Shown in pieces: positions 25,533 to 34,697 of a DNA stretch of 64,000 nucleotides; position 1 is the stretch's first letter, and every line of letters starts with the position of its first letter. The stretch spans positions 1-64,000 of the forward strand of contig JAEUMY010000024.1 in the NCBI GenBank assembly GCA_016791265.1, given 5' to 3'. The translations under genes and the position numbers were made by a program. A model generated the notes under the pieces. That model saw nothing but the letters and a program-made list of their open reading frames with translations, was not told the DNA's origin and did not search any database. Origin of the DNA: Betaproteobacteria bacterium (GTDB taxonomy: Bacteria; Pseudomonadota; Gammaproteobacteria; Burkholderiales; Usitatibacteraceae).

Positions 25533-28500
25533 ATGGGCAATCGCGGAGTCAGGCTCGCGCAGGCGCCTTACAAGTCGGTGCGCACCGTCACCCACCTCGG
25601 TCGAGTTGTCGGCTTCACCACCCGCCTCGACAGCCAGTCGGGGCAATACCTCATCGGCTACACGATCCTGTCCTCGCAATCGAGCAACCCTGACGAGGAC
25701 TCGGCCTGGAAGGACTTCGAGCTGCTCACCTTTCCCAAGCAAATCCGCCCGGTCGGACACGGCGTGGTCACTGTCGAATTCAAGGATGGGCCGATTCCGT
25801 GGGAGGACGTGCCGATCCAGGTGGTCTCGGATGATCAACACATTTACGTATTCCGACAGTCGCGCAATCAATCCCTTTATGTCGACCGCTTTGTGTACGA
25901 CGAGGTGCTGGGCCGTCTCGTCAACACGTGGGAGACGCGATTCAGGCGCAGCAAGAAGTACGACATTCCACTCGACCGCAAGGACACGTTTGGCTCCACC
26001 GACATGGAGGGCAAGCGCTTCGTCGAGCCCACCACTGATCTGACCTTCATTCGCAATCTCACCGGCGGATGGTTCACCGTCGCGATTCTGCCGACCGAAC
26101 TGCCCGGCCAGACGCGCTGGCAAATATTCGCTTACGACTCGTTGGCGAAGACGCTCAACAGCTTCTCGATCCCGCGCTCGGCCAATGGCTGGTTCGATCT
26201 CAGCGACAGCCTCAACGAGACGGCGAGCGAAGTGCCCCCCGACGCGAAATTCACGCTGCAATCCGGCGACGGTACGGCGCTCGACGTCGCGACGGCGCCC
26301 ATGTGCGTGTTGTACAACCGCCAGGAACGCCTCATCGACGACTACGGCCGCGCCACGCTGCAAAAGCGCGCCATGCGTCTCATGGTGGCCCTGGGCGTGG
26401 GTGCGGACAAGAAGATCGCCGTCACCGACTTCGGCATCGGGAAGGATGGGAAGCTGGCGCAGGTGGGCGATGTGCTGAAGCTCGCCGCCGCGCCACGCAT
26501 CGGCACGGGCCTTGGCTTCGCGTCCCAGCACGGCACGCAGGTGGACGTACCCGCCTTCTCCGGCGCGCCCGCCACGGCCATGACGATCGAAGCATGGGTT
26601 TGTCCGAGAGACACGTCCGCGCCCGGCGCAGCCATCGCGAGGAGCGCCACCAACGCCGCACTCCCGTTCACGCTCTGGCTGGAAAAAGGCGTGCCCACCT
26701 TCGCTGTTGGCGCCACGCCGAAGATGGTGCAAGCGCCGCTCACGCTAGACGCCGAGTACTGGACCCACGTCGCCGCCACGTTCGACGGCACCGATGCCAC
26801 GCTGTACGTGAACGGACAGCCTTACGTGGACGAGCCGGAGGAGGTCGAACCGCCCGCCAATCCGCCTGAGGCGGGATTTCGCTTTGGTGGACAGCCTGGC
26901 ATCACCGGCGTGCTGGACGAGATCAGACTCTGGAGCGTCGCCCGCACGCGCGATGAAGTGCTCTCCAGCATGTGTACAAGCTTGAACGCATCATCGCCGG
27001 GCTGGGCCTCGCTGGCGGGCTATTGGCAGTGCGATGAGCCGGCGGACGACACCCGATTCTCGACCGTGGTCAACAGCTCCGCCGTCGGCGCCGCCGCGTC
27101 CGGCGCGCTGGTCGGCGCGACCTGGATGCGCACCTCGGCGCCCACGGCGCCTTCAATGACGCCCTTCGCCTGGGACCGGAACGGCCTCAACGCCAGCGGC
27201 ATGCTCCTGGGCTTCGCGACCACCGCCGCCGCACCGGAGATCGTGGATGGCGGCGACTCCACGCTGCATCTTTATTTCACCAGCCCCGCCGACAACACGT
27301 TTCTCGCCGCGCACATGAGCACCGTGAACGCGCGCGCGAGCTACGCAGTCGACTGGACCGCGCCGGACCCGAAGAAGCCGGTCAATGATCAGTCGGGCCA
27401 GGTGGTCTTCATAGCGCGCAATCCCGGCGCCTGGTGCAATCCCGTCGCGTCCACACCACCACCGATCACCATCACGGTCGACAAGAAGGGGGACTTCTGC
27501 ACGGTCGTCATGCGCTCGACGATGGGACTCACCGAGACCTGGACCAAGGTCCCGCGCGACTTGCTGTCGTTCGTGCAAGTCATCAACGGCGATGCGGAGC
27601 AGACCACGGACGACCCGGTTGCCGGCGAGGAAGGCGTCGTCATGTACGACTACCGGTCTGTCAAAGTGGCTGCGAGCGGCGCGCAGAAAGGGCCGCAACC
27701 GGCATCGGGAACCGGCTCGAACCTCTTCAGCGCGATGCCTGACATTGAGCCGGACAATGGCATGGTCGCGCGGGTCGAACCCACCGACAGCGATCCGGAA
27801 CTGCCGGTGTTCCTGCGCGCTGGCATCGACTGCTGCTGGCTCTATGACCCGCCGCTGGCGCAGTTGAGTCTTGCGCAAGCGGGCCAGTACGTTGCGGTGA
27901 TGGACGCGACCCAGATGGCGGCCTATTCGGGCGAGCTGGCACTGCCCGGTGACGCGACCATCGAGGCATGGGTGCGGCCGGAGCCCTTCTCCAGCGGCGA
28001 GAATTCGACCGTCGTCGTGTTCAACAAACCCGGCGCGACACCCGACCCGGATGACGGCTCGCGCTACATGCTGGCATTCGATCCGGGCGGCAGGCTGATC
28101 TGCGCCAAGGGGTCGGTGGTGTCAATGACACGCGCCGCGATACCGGCCGGCGCTTGGACCCACGTCGCCGGCTCCTATGCGAGCGACTACGGCATCCAGT
28201 TGGGTGGCCAGCGCTATCTGGACGCGGGCAATGCCACCACACTTTCCACCACCGACGCAGTCACGGTCGAGGCCTGGGTGCGCCTGGACAAGATCGGCCC
28301 CGCGCAGGCCATCGCGACCAAGTGGAACGAGTCCATCGGCCGCAGCTGGTCTCTCTATGTCGACGGTGGCGGCAAGCTGTGTTTCGCCGTCAATCAGGAA
28401 ACCGACACCTCGCACAACACGCGCACAGTCGTGTCCCGCAACGCGCTCTCGACGGGGAAGTGGCAGCACGTTGCCGGCGTCTACACCATCGAGTTCACCA

Positions 28501-31500
28501 AGGAAACGGCGATCATGTTCGACAAGGGCAGCTATCTGAAGCTGCCGCAGTTGAGCAATCCGCCGGCGGACGCTGTGACCACGATGATGTGGATCAAAAG
28601 CGTGGGCGCCTTCAAAAAGGGCATCCAGATACTCATCCAGAGCGTCGATCCCCGGCAGCAGGTGCCGTTCCTGCTCTACCTGGACAACGGCGTGCCGACC
28701 TTCACCGCCTATGTCGGCGGCGAGGAAAAGACCAGGACAGCGCCCGGCGCGCTGCGCGCCAACGACTGGATCCACATCGCCGGCCGCTACAGCGACGCGC
28801 TGGGTGTCGAGCTGTACGTGGATGGCCAGGCCGTCGGCACGCTGCACGCGGCCAGTGCGGAGATCAGGAATCCGGCCAGCCTTGCACCGACGGGATTCGA
28901 TACCGCGTACAGCGTGGGCGGCATGACCACGCAACAGTCCTTCACTGGGATGATCAACAGCCTCTCGATCTGGAATCGCGGGCTGACGGTCGACGAGATC
29001 CGCCAACGCATCACTCGCCCGCCCAGCGCCAGCGACCGCGGCCTCGCCGGCTATTGGCCCTGCTCGGACCTCTACGGCACGACGGTCATGGATCTCGCCG
29101 GCACCAGCAACGGCGAGCTCGTGTCGGGCAATTTCGTGCGCGTCGACAAGGGCCAGTTCGCGCACAAGGTGTTCATCGACGGCGTGCTGCAAGCCTTCGA
29201 TCATGTGACCGATCCCATCGTCCCGTGCGAGTCGGCCATGATGATCGGCTCGGGCGCCTATGCGGATTACTTCCAGGGTGCGATCGGCGATATTCGGCTC
29301 TGGAAAACCGGCCGGATGAACTGGCAGATCGAATACTTCGCCAATCGGCGTCTGGAACCCAATGCCGAGGGGCTGATCAGCAACTGGACACTGGACACCG
29401 GCAAGGGCCGCGTCGCCTACGACGCCAAGGGCGACAACAACGCCTTGATCAACGACGCGGCGCTGGAGCTCAGCGCCGAGGCCGTGGACAAGATGTGGAT
29501 CCACACAACGTTCAAGGCGGGGTGGACCCTCTACATCGATGGCAGCGAGGCACCCAGCGATCGGATTCCGCTGGATGCGCTCGGCTACGCGGATGCGCAA
29601 CTCACCATCGCGGCCACGCTGTACCGTTCCGCGTTCGCGCGCCAATTCACCGGCACGCTGCTTGATCTACGTGTGTGGCGGCAGCAGCGCAACGCGCGGC
29701 AATTGCGGGAGAACATGTTCATCCAGTTGATGGGCGGCGAACCGGGTCTGGTGGGCTACTGGCCGGCGGACGATGGCTCGGGCGTCATCCTCGCGGATCG
29801 CACCGGTTACGGCGCGGATGGCGAATGGATCGGCAACGATCAACCCGTGTGGCAGCCGTCGCTGGCCCCCATCGGCATCGAGCTCCCGCAAGTGCGCAAC
29901 GCCCTGGGTGGTCCGGTCACGCCGTACAACGTGGCGGGCCCTTCCGCACCCGGCGCGCAACAGTACGGCGTTCTGGAGACGGACGCCTATGGCGTGGCCC
30001 AGGCGGTGTACATGCGCGCCTACATGTATGTGGCGGCTGATCATTCGCTGGGCCTCTTCGGCAACTACAAGGTCGGCGACCTGGATGTGCAGTACATCGG
30101 GCAGGCGCAAATGGCGCCCACGCTCATCGGCTACATCGAGGGCGCGCCGCCCGTACCGTCGGAGAACCTGAAGGTCGATCCTGGCTTTCCAACCGGCTAC
30201 AACGGCGTCAGCAGCATCTCTGTGGATGAGATGGGCGCGCGCACGCTCTCTTATTCCGCGACCCGCGACACGGGTTTCAACATGACGCTGAACACGCGTC
30301 TGGGCGCGAATTTTGAAACCGAGACCGAGGCGGGATTGGGTGTCTCGACCCTGCTCTTCGGCTTCATCGCCAACATCGGCGTCCAGGCCACCTTTGATCT
30401 CAATCTGGGTTGGCTAGCGGAAGCGCAGATCAGCAACGAGACGCAGATCACGGCGCGCAAGGTCGTCGAGGTGCGCGGCGCCTGGAAGGTCAACAACTAT
30501 CGCATCGACAACGGCGTGGGGCAGATGTATTTCCCCAACAACATGGGCTACGCGCTGGTGCGCTCCGGCACCGCCGACATGTACGCGTTGCGCATCCAGG
30601 GGAGCGGCGCGTTGGTGTCCTACCAGTTGCGTCCCAACCCGGACATTCCCGAGGACATGAACATCATCATGTTCAAGCTGCGCGCCACCTATGTGAAGAA
30701 CGGGACGCTGGACGGCTGGATCGGATTTCAGCCCGAGGAGTCGTACAAGAATCTTCAACCGGGCGAATACGGCAGCTACTTCAAGCCGCTGGAGGCCTAT
30801 GCGCTGAAACAGTTGATCGAGCGCGAACACAACCAGCTGCAAACCTACTTCGACAACTTCGACGCGGGCAGCATCGGCCGCCGCCAGAACGTGGTGAATT
30901 TCCAGCCTGGCGACATCGGCGACGCGTCGAACGATCTTGGCAACATCCTCATGGGGGAACGCAAGCGCCAGGCCATCACGTCCGAGGAGTGGAGGCGGAA
31001 GATGGCCCGCCGCAACATGGTCAACACCTACGTCTGGACCTCCGACGGCGGGCTCTACGCCGAGGAGGAGCAGTACACCGCGATCCGCGAGGAACAAAGC
31101 GGCGGCTCGTACGACTTCAACGGGTTGGGCGGCTTCTACACCGAGATGAAATTCAGCGCGGGCGTGTCGTTCGAGCTCGACGCGCTCTTTGGCGGCCACA
31201 TCATGACCCAGGCCACCAAGTCGAAGAACGAGTCGGAGTCGTTCATGCTCAATGCGCAGGTCAACGGCGAAAGCTATGTGGGCCTCATCAAGGAAGGCGA
31301 GAGCCCCGAGGACCTCATCTACACCGATGATCCGTCGCCGGGCAAGGTGAAGGGCTACCGATTCATGAGTTTCTATCTGGCGCCGTCCAAACGAAACTTC
31401 GACGACTTCAAGTCCGTCGTCGATGAAGACTGGCTGCAACGCCAGGGGCCGTACACAGGGACGTTCGATCCCGACGCGCTCGCCCTGCGGCAGTCGCTCG

Positions 31501-31829
31501 CCAACGTCAACGAAGTCTGGCGGGTGTTGCATCGCGTCACCTACGTCAGCCGCGTGCCGCCGCAATTCAAGGACCCCGGCGAATCGCTGCCCGCCGACGC
31601 CCGCAAACCGGATGCGGAGAGCATCAGCAACAACTACTGGCTGATCCAGGAGCTGCCGGCCGGACCGCCGCCCACCGTCATGCCAGCAGTGAGCGATGAG
31701 GCGGACAAATTGCTCATCGAGCTCGAAACCAACCCGGTCTGGGGACCGCTACTTGCGAAGAACCGGGCCGAAACCAAGCAGGACATCATGACCTACATGC
31801 GCTCCTATTACGGAGTGCCCATCAACTGA
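25533..31829 (+). CDS. 2098-aa LamG-domain protein of unknown function
   Basis: No signal peptide or membrane segment is seen. An N-terminal region (1-320) of unclear fold is followed by one complete LamG/concanavalin-like domain (about 330-475: 'MTIEAWVCPRD', 'YWTHVAATFDGT', 'TLYVNGQPYV', 'GVLDEIRLWSVARTRDEV'). A spacer follows, then an unusual LamG array (about 775-1395) in which two N-terminal halves precede a complete domain and two C-terminal halves. The C-terminal 650 residues match no family I know and contain a Gly/Ala-rich stretch ('LLFGFIANIGVQATFDLNLGWLAEAQ', about 1608-1633) and many Asn/Tyr residues. LamG folds bind sugars or proteins, so an adhesin, effector or secreted structural role is possible. 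The operon partners include a Hint protease. A near-copy of the palindrome (26120-26131) lies in 'WQIFAY'. Confidence 0.85.
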   Translation: MGNRGVRLAQAPYKSVRTVTHLGRVVGFTTRLDSQSGQYLIGYTILSSQSSNPDEDSAWKDFELLTFPKQIRPVGHGVVTVEFKDGPIPWEDVPIQVVSDDQHIYVFRQSRNQSLYVDRFVYDEVLGRLVNTWETRFRRSKKYDIPLDRKDTFGSTDMEGKRFVEPTTDLTFIRNLTGGWFTVAILPTELPGQTRWQIFAYDSLAKTLNSFSIPRSANGWFDLSDSLNETASEVPPDAKFTLQSGDGTALDVATAPMCVLYNRQERLIDDYGRATLQKRAMRLMVALGVGADKKIAVTDFGIGKDGKLAQVGDVLKLAAAPRIGTGLGFASQHGTQVDVPAFSGAPATAMTIEAWVCPRDTSAPGAAIARSATNAALPFTLWLEKGVPTFAVGATPKMVQAPLTLDAEYWTHVAATFDGTDATLYVNGQPYVDEPEEVEPPANPPEAGFRFGGQPGITGVLDEIRLWSVARTRDEVLSSMCTSLNASSPGWASLAGYWQCDEPADDTRFSTVVNSSAVGAAASGALVGATWMRTSAPTAPSMTPFAWDRNGLNASGMLLGFATTAAAPEIVDGGDSTLHLYFTSPADNTFLAAHMSTVNARASYAVDWTAPDPKKPVNDQSGQVVFIARNPGAWCNPVASTPPPITITVDKKGDFCTVVMRSTMGLTETWTKVPRDLLSFVQVINGDAEQTTDDPVAGEEGVVMYDYRSVKVAASGAQKGPQPASGTGSNLFSAMPDIEPDNGMVARVEPTDSDPELPVFLRAGIDCCWLYDPPLAQLSLAQAGQYVAVMDATQMAAYSGELALPGDATIEAWVRPEPFSSGENSTVVVFNKPGATPDPDDGSRYMLAFDPGGRLICAKGSVVSMTRAAIPAGAWTHVAGSYASDYGIQLGGQRYLDAGNATTLSTTDAVTVEAWVRLDKIGPAQAIATKWNESIGRSWSLYVDGGGKLCFAVNQETDTSHNTRTVVSRNALSTGKWQHVAGVYTIEFTKETAIMFDKGSYLKLPQLSNPPADAVTTMMWIKSVGAFKKGIQILIQSVDPRQQVPFLLYLDNGVPTFTAYVGGEEKTRTAPGALRANDWIHIAGRYSDALGVELYVDGQAVGTLHAASAEIRNPASLAPTGFDTAYSVGGMTTQQSFTGMINSLSIWNRGLTVDEIRQRITRPPSASDRGLAGYWPCSDLYGTTVMDLAGTSNGELVSGNFVRVDKGQFAHKVFIDGVLQAFDHVTDPIVPCESAMMIGSGAYADYFQGAIGDIRLWKTGRMNWQIEYFANRRLEPNAEGLISNWTLDTGKGRVAYDAKGDNNALINDAALELSAEAVDKMWIHTTFKAGWTLYIDGSEAPSDRIPLDALGYADAQLTIAATLYRSAFARQFTGTLLDLRVWRQQRNARQLRENMFIQLMGGEPGLVGYWPADDGSGVILADRTGYGADGEWIGNDQPVWQPSLAPIGIELPQVRNALGGPVTPYNVAGPSAPGAQQYGVLETDAYGVAQAVYMRAYMYVAADHSLGLFGNYKVGDLDVQYIGQAQMAPTLIGYIEGAPPVPSENLKVDPGFPTGYNGVSSISVDEMGARTLSYSATRDTGFNMTLNTRLGANFETETEAGLGVSTLLFGFIANIGVQATFDLNLGWLAEAQISNETQITARKVVEVRGAWKVNNYRIDNGVGQMYFPNNMGYALVRSGTADMYALRIQGSGALVSYQLRPNPDIPEDMNIIMFKLRATYVKNGTLDGWIGFQPEESYKNLQPGEYGSYFKPLEAYALKQLIEREHNQLQTYFDNFDAGSIGRRQNVVNFQPGDIGDASNDLGNILMGERKRQAITSEEWRRKMARRNMVNTYVWTSDGGLYAEEEQYTAIREEQSGGSYDFNGLGGFYTEMKFSAGVSFELDALFGGHIMTQATKSKNESESFMLNAQVNGESYVGLIKEGESPEDLIYTDDPSPGKVKGYRFMSFYLAPSKRNFDDFKSVVDEDWLQRQGPYTGTFDPDALALRQSLANVNEVWRVLHRVTYVSRVPPQFKDPGESLPADARKPDAESISNNYWLIQELPAGPPPTVMPAVSDEADKLLIELETNPVWGPLLAKNRAETKQDIMTYMRSYYGVPIN

Positions 31830-31842
31830 AAGGGAGAGACTC

Positions 31843-33252
31843 ATGGCCGTCAAGTATTGCAGCGACACGATTCCCAACTACTGCGAAAGCCAGAAGGGCG
31901 ACATCGATTCCACTTGCCATGATCTCGGCAAGTCGGCGGGCAAGGAAATCATGTACCACCCGCAAAAGGGCCTGACCTGCTACTGCATCTGCAGTTGCAT
32001 CGGCGAAGGTTCGCTGGTGACACTCGCGGACGGCAGCAAGACGCCCATCGAGAAGGTCGAGACCGGCAAAACCCAGATTCTCGCCGCGGGACGCGCATTG
32101 AAATTCCAGCCCATGGTCGCCGGTCAACGATCCATGGCGCCGCGCGCGCACACTGACAACACGATCTATCTCACCTTCACGGTGGACGGGCAAAAGCAGA
32201 CATTGGTCTGTACCCAAAGCCATCCCTTCCTGCTCGCCGAAAAGGGGCTTTGCGCCGCGGCGAACATCACGCCCGATGACAAGCTGCTCGACCGCAATGG
32301 CGCGCCTGTTCGCATCGACGATTTGAGATGGGGCGCCTACGACGGCGGCTTCTGGGAAATCGCGACCTCCATGACGCCGCCCGACCCGGACCTCAACGGC
32401 CATCTCATTCTCACCAACGGCGTGGTGAGCGGCGATTTCGCCGTGGAGACCTATGTCAACTATCCCATCGGCTCTGCCACGCCGATCGTCGATCTTCGTC
32501 GCGGCGCCGAGATCGTCGGCTCGCCGGAATGGTTGAAGAAGCATGGTTCGAAGGTCTCCGACAGCGACGAAGTCATCATGGTCAATGGGGGTCGATTCCA
32601 TCCTCGCGCGAGCATGCTCGTGTCCGTGCCTTCGCACGCGGCGGATTTTCTGCCGTGGTGGCAGGCCGATTTCCTGCGCCTGGTCGCACCGAAGCGTCCC
32701 TACAACGACCCCTACGCGCTTGAGATGTGCGAGTGGCTGCTCGACCGCATCTTTCGTCCGATCTACAAGGACATCAACTTCCTCTTTGACTGGTACTCGG
32801 AGGACATCAATTCATCGTCGTGGGTCACGGACGGGAAGAAATATGTCTATCTGTCCGGCGGGCTGTCGCGAGTGGAGGGCTTCGACTATGAAGGTGTCGC
32901 CCTGGCGCTCGCGCACGAGGTCGGACACTTGAACGGCAAGCCCGACGGCTCCAAGTCCGGCGTGACCTGCGAAGGCGAAGCCGACTTCTACGGCGCAGGT
33001 GTCGCGCTGCGCAACGTGTGGTTCGGCGAGCAGTACTTCGAGTCGACCGAGAAAGCGATTGACCAGGTCAAGACGCTCTACAAATACATGGGCATGAAGG
33101 CGCCGGACGGCTCGACGCTGAACAACACCGCCGTGCGCAAAGACAAGGCCGGGCGCGGGTATCCCAGCAACGATTGCCGCATCTCCACCTGGGAAGCGGC
33201 GATGGCCGGGCCGAAGAAACCTGATTGCGCGCAATGCGCGCCGGCGCCGTAA
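31843..33252 (+). CDS. Hint-domain protein fused to an HExxH metallopeptidase-like domain
   Basis: 469 aa, with GGGAGAG about 7 nt upstream. A Cys-rich leader module (1-52: C6, C14, C25, C46, C48, C50, C52) runs into a Hint (intein/hedgehog-type) domain whose predicted splice-type nucleophile is C52 in 'CIGEGSLVTLADGSKTPIEKV'. Later Hint motifs are 'TQSHPFLLAEKGL' and 'LNGHLILTNGVVSGDF' (to about 205). The C-terminal half has a zinc site, H358-E-V-G-H362, followed by 'CEGEADFYGAG' with E377/E379 as possible third ligand, as in M48-like gluzincins. No signal peptide is seen. Hint domains cleave their own peptide bond; here that could release or activate the peptidase. The preceding LamG gene ends 13 bp upstream and the next gene abuts the stop. 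Confidence 0.82.
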   Translation: MAVKYCSDTIPNYCESQKGDIDSTCHDLGKSAGKEIMYHPQKGLTCYCICSCIGEGSLVTLADGSKTPIEKVETGKTQILAAGRALKFQPMVAGQRSMAPRAHTDNTIYLTFTVDGQKQTLVCTQSHPFLLAEKGLCAAANITPDDKLLDRNGAPVRIDDLRWGAYDGGFWEIATSMTPPDPDLNGHLILTNGVVSGDFAVETYVNYPIGSATPIVDLRRGAEIVGSPEWLKKHGSKVSDSDEVIMVNGGRFHPRASMLVSVPSHAADFLPWWQADFLRLVAPKRPYNDPYALEMCEWLLDRIFRPIYKDINFLFDWYSEDINSSSWVTDGKKYVYLSGGLSRVEGFDYEGVALALAHEVGHLNGKPDGSKSGVTCEGEADFYGAGVALRNVWFGEQYFESTEKAIDQVKTLYKYMGMKAPDGSTLNNTAVRKDKAGRGYPSNDCRISTWEAAMAGPKKPDCAQCAPAP

Positions 33253-34065
33253 ATGCCCGTTACCTACTGCGGCAACTCCTTCTGCTACGGCAATGCGCGC
33301 TCCATCGAGTCCGCATGCCGGGATCTGGGGTTGCCGCCCAACAAGCAAGTCATGTTTCATGTCGACGGCAAGTACTGCTATTGCTTGTGCGGCGTGTGGT
33401 CCGGCGGTCAGAGCGACACTCCGATCGCCGTGCAAGGCTGGACGCAGATTCCGCTTTCCGCCGTGGTGGAAGGACAAACCAAGGTCCTCGCGGCGGGACG
33501 CAATCTCGTGTTCCTGGAACACGTCGTGGCGCGCAAGAGCGTGAGCACGGCGCAGAACGCGAACAACTTCACTTACGTGAGCTATTTGCTGAACGGTGCG
33601 CAGCGCAGTCTGGTCTTACCCGCGACGCGGATGCTGTTGCTGGACGACCATCGCCTGGTTGCCGCCGGCCTGTTGAAGTATGGCGACAGGCTCACGGATC
33701 ACACCAGTGCCAGCGTCGGCATCACCCAGCTCAACACTGGCAGCTTTACCGGCAGTCTCACCGATGTCGCGACGAGCCTCACCCCGCCTGACAAGAACCT
33801 GAACGGCCACTTGCTGTTGCTCAACGGCGTTGTGGCCGGTGATCAGATGGCGGATGCCGCGCCGTCATCAATGGTGGATGCCCTCGATGGAGATGACGGC
33901 CTGGATCGCAGCACTCCAAACCGACCGTGGATCGGTTCGGAAGCGTGGTATCGATCCAACGGCGCACTGCACACCGAGATGAATCAACCCATTGAGGTTG
34001 ACGGCGGCATCTTTGTGCCCGCTGCTCTCCACGCAGTCCGGCCACCCGAATGGAGAAGCGATTGA
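33253..34065 (+). CDS. Degenerate Hint-like paralogue
   Basis: 270 aa. The ATG follows the previous TAA with no gap. It aligns throughout with the first half of the preceding protein: the Cys-rich module ('YCGNSFCY...SACRDLG....KQVMFHVDGKYCYCLC'), 'KVLAAGRNLVFLEHVV', and 'TSLTPPDKNLNGHLLLLNGVVAGDQ'. The catalytic features are lost: the nucleophile Cys is replaced (V48/W49 region) and the 'TQSHPF' motif reads 'PATRML'. There is no metallopeptidase domain. It looks like a non-cleaving Hint fold kept for binding or scaffolding, or as a competitor or inhibitor of its active neighbour. Confidence 0.78.
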   Translation: MPVTYCGNSFCYGNARSIESACRDLGLPPNKQVMFHVDGKYCYCLCGVWSGGQSDTPIAVQGWTQIPLSAVVEGQTKVLAAGRNLVFLEHVVARKSVSTAQNANNFTYVSYLLNGAQRSLVLPATRMLLLDDHRLVAAGLLKYGDRLTDHTSASVGITQLNTGSFTGSLTDVATSLTPPDKNLNGHLLLLNGVVAGDQMADAAPSSMVDALDGDDGLDRSTPNRPWIGSEAWYRSNGALHTEMNQPIEVDGGIFVPAALHAVRPPEWRSD

Positions 34066-34697
34066 TGGAAGAGTCACTCTTGCGTCTTGCTGCCGCCGAG
34101 TCGTTGCCGGAAATACGCACGCGTCTCGGAGCGCACCTCGGCCTGGAAGGTCCTGTCGACGAAGCGGTGGTGCGGGCCGCTGTCTTGCATCCCGACTTCG
34201 GGCGCCGGCTGATGGCCGCCGCCGGCTCACCTGAGCTGGTCCGGCATCTGCTCGCCGCGGCGCCCAAGGTTGATCCGGGACACCTCCGCTTTCGCGCGCT
34301 CAACACCAATGAGGCGGCCAGCATGTCGCCCGCTTCCTCGATTGAACTGGCCGCCCAAGCTTCCGCTTCCTTGCTGCGTTGGGCGACTCGCGGCTTCAAG
34401 CCCGTCGACGATCTCACCTATGCGCGACGCTGGAACGCCTGCCTCAACTGCGAAAACCTGGCCGAGCCACCGAGTCGCGCCATTCACAAGATCGTGGGCA
34501 CGCTGCTTCCGGAGAAGCGGGTGTGCCGCCTGTGCGGATGTGTCGCCGCGAGCAAGGCGCGCATTCCCCACGAGTCCTGCCCCGGCACGCATGCCATCGA
34601 TCCGACGCTGACGCGGTGGGGGGAAGCCAGGGTTTCGCATAGAGCAGTCGAAAGTCGTCAACCACCACAAATCACCACAAGGAGGCAACAAGAATGA
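34065..34697 (+). CDS. Six-Cys putative zinc-binding protein
   Basis: 210 aa from the ATG at 34065, which shares one base with the previous TGA and has GGAG 9 nt upstream. Another ATG at 34050 overlaps more. The N-terminal two thirds are Ala/Leu-rich and helical ('LLRLAAAESLPEIRTRLGAH', 'DFGRRLMAAAGSPELVRHLL'). The C-terminal part has C126-x2-C129-x24-C154-x2-C157-x-C159-x12-C172, a pattern resembling the 'C..C...C..CgC...CP' zinc ribbons of some phage and accessory proteins. No enzyme motif is visible. Its place between the Hint proteins and the Lys-rich repeat protein suggests an adaptor or recognition factor for that substrate, but this is inference. Confidence 0.7.
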   Translation: MEESLLRLAAAESLPEIRTRLGAHLGLEGPVDEAVVRAAVLHPDFGRRLMAAAGSPELVRHLLAAAPKVDPGHLRFRALNTNEAASMSPASSIELAAQASASLLRWATRGFKPVDDLTYARRWNACLNCENLAEPPSRAIHKIVGTLLPEKRVCRLCGCVAASKARIPHESCPGTHAIDPTLTRWGEARVSHRAVESRQPPQITTRRQQE

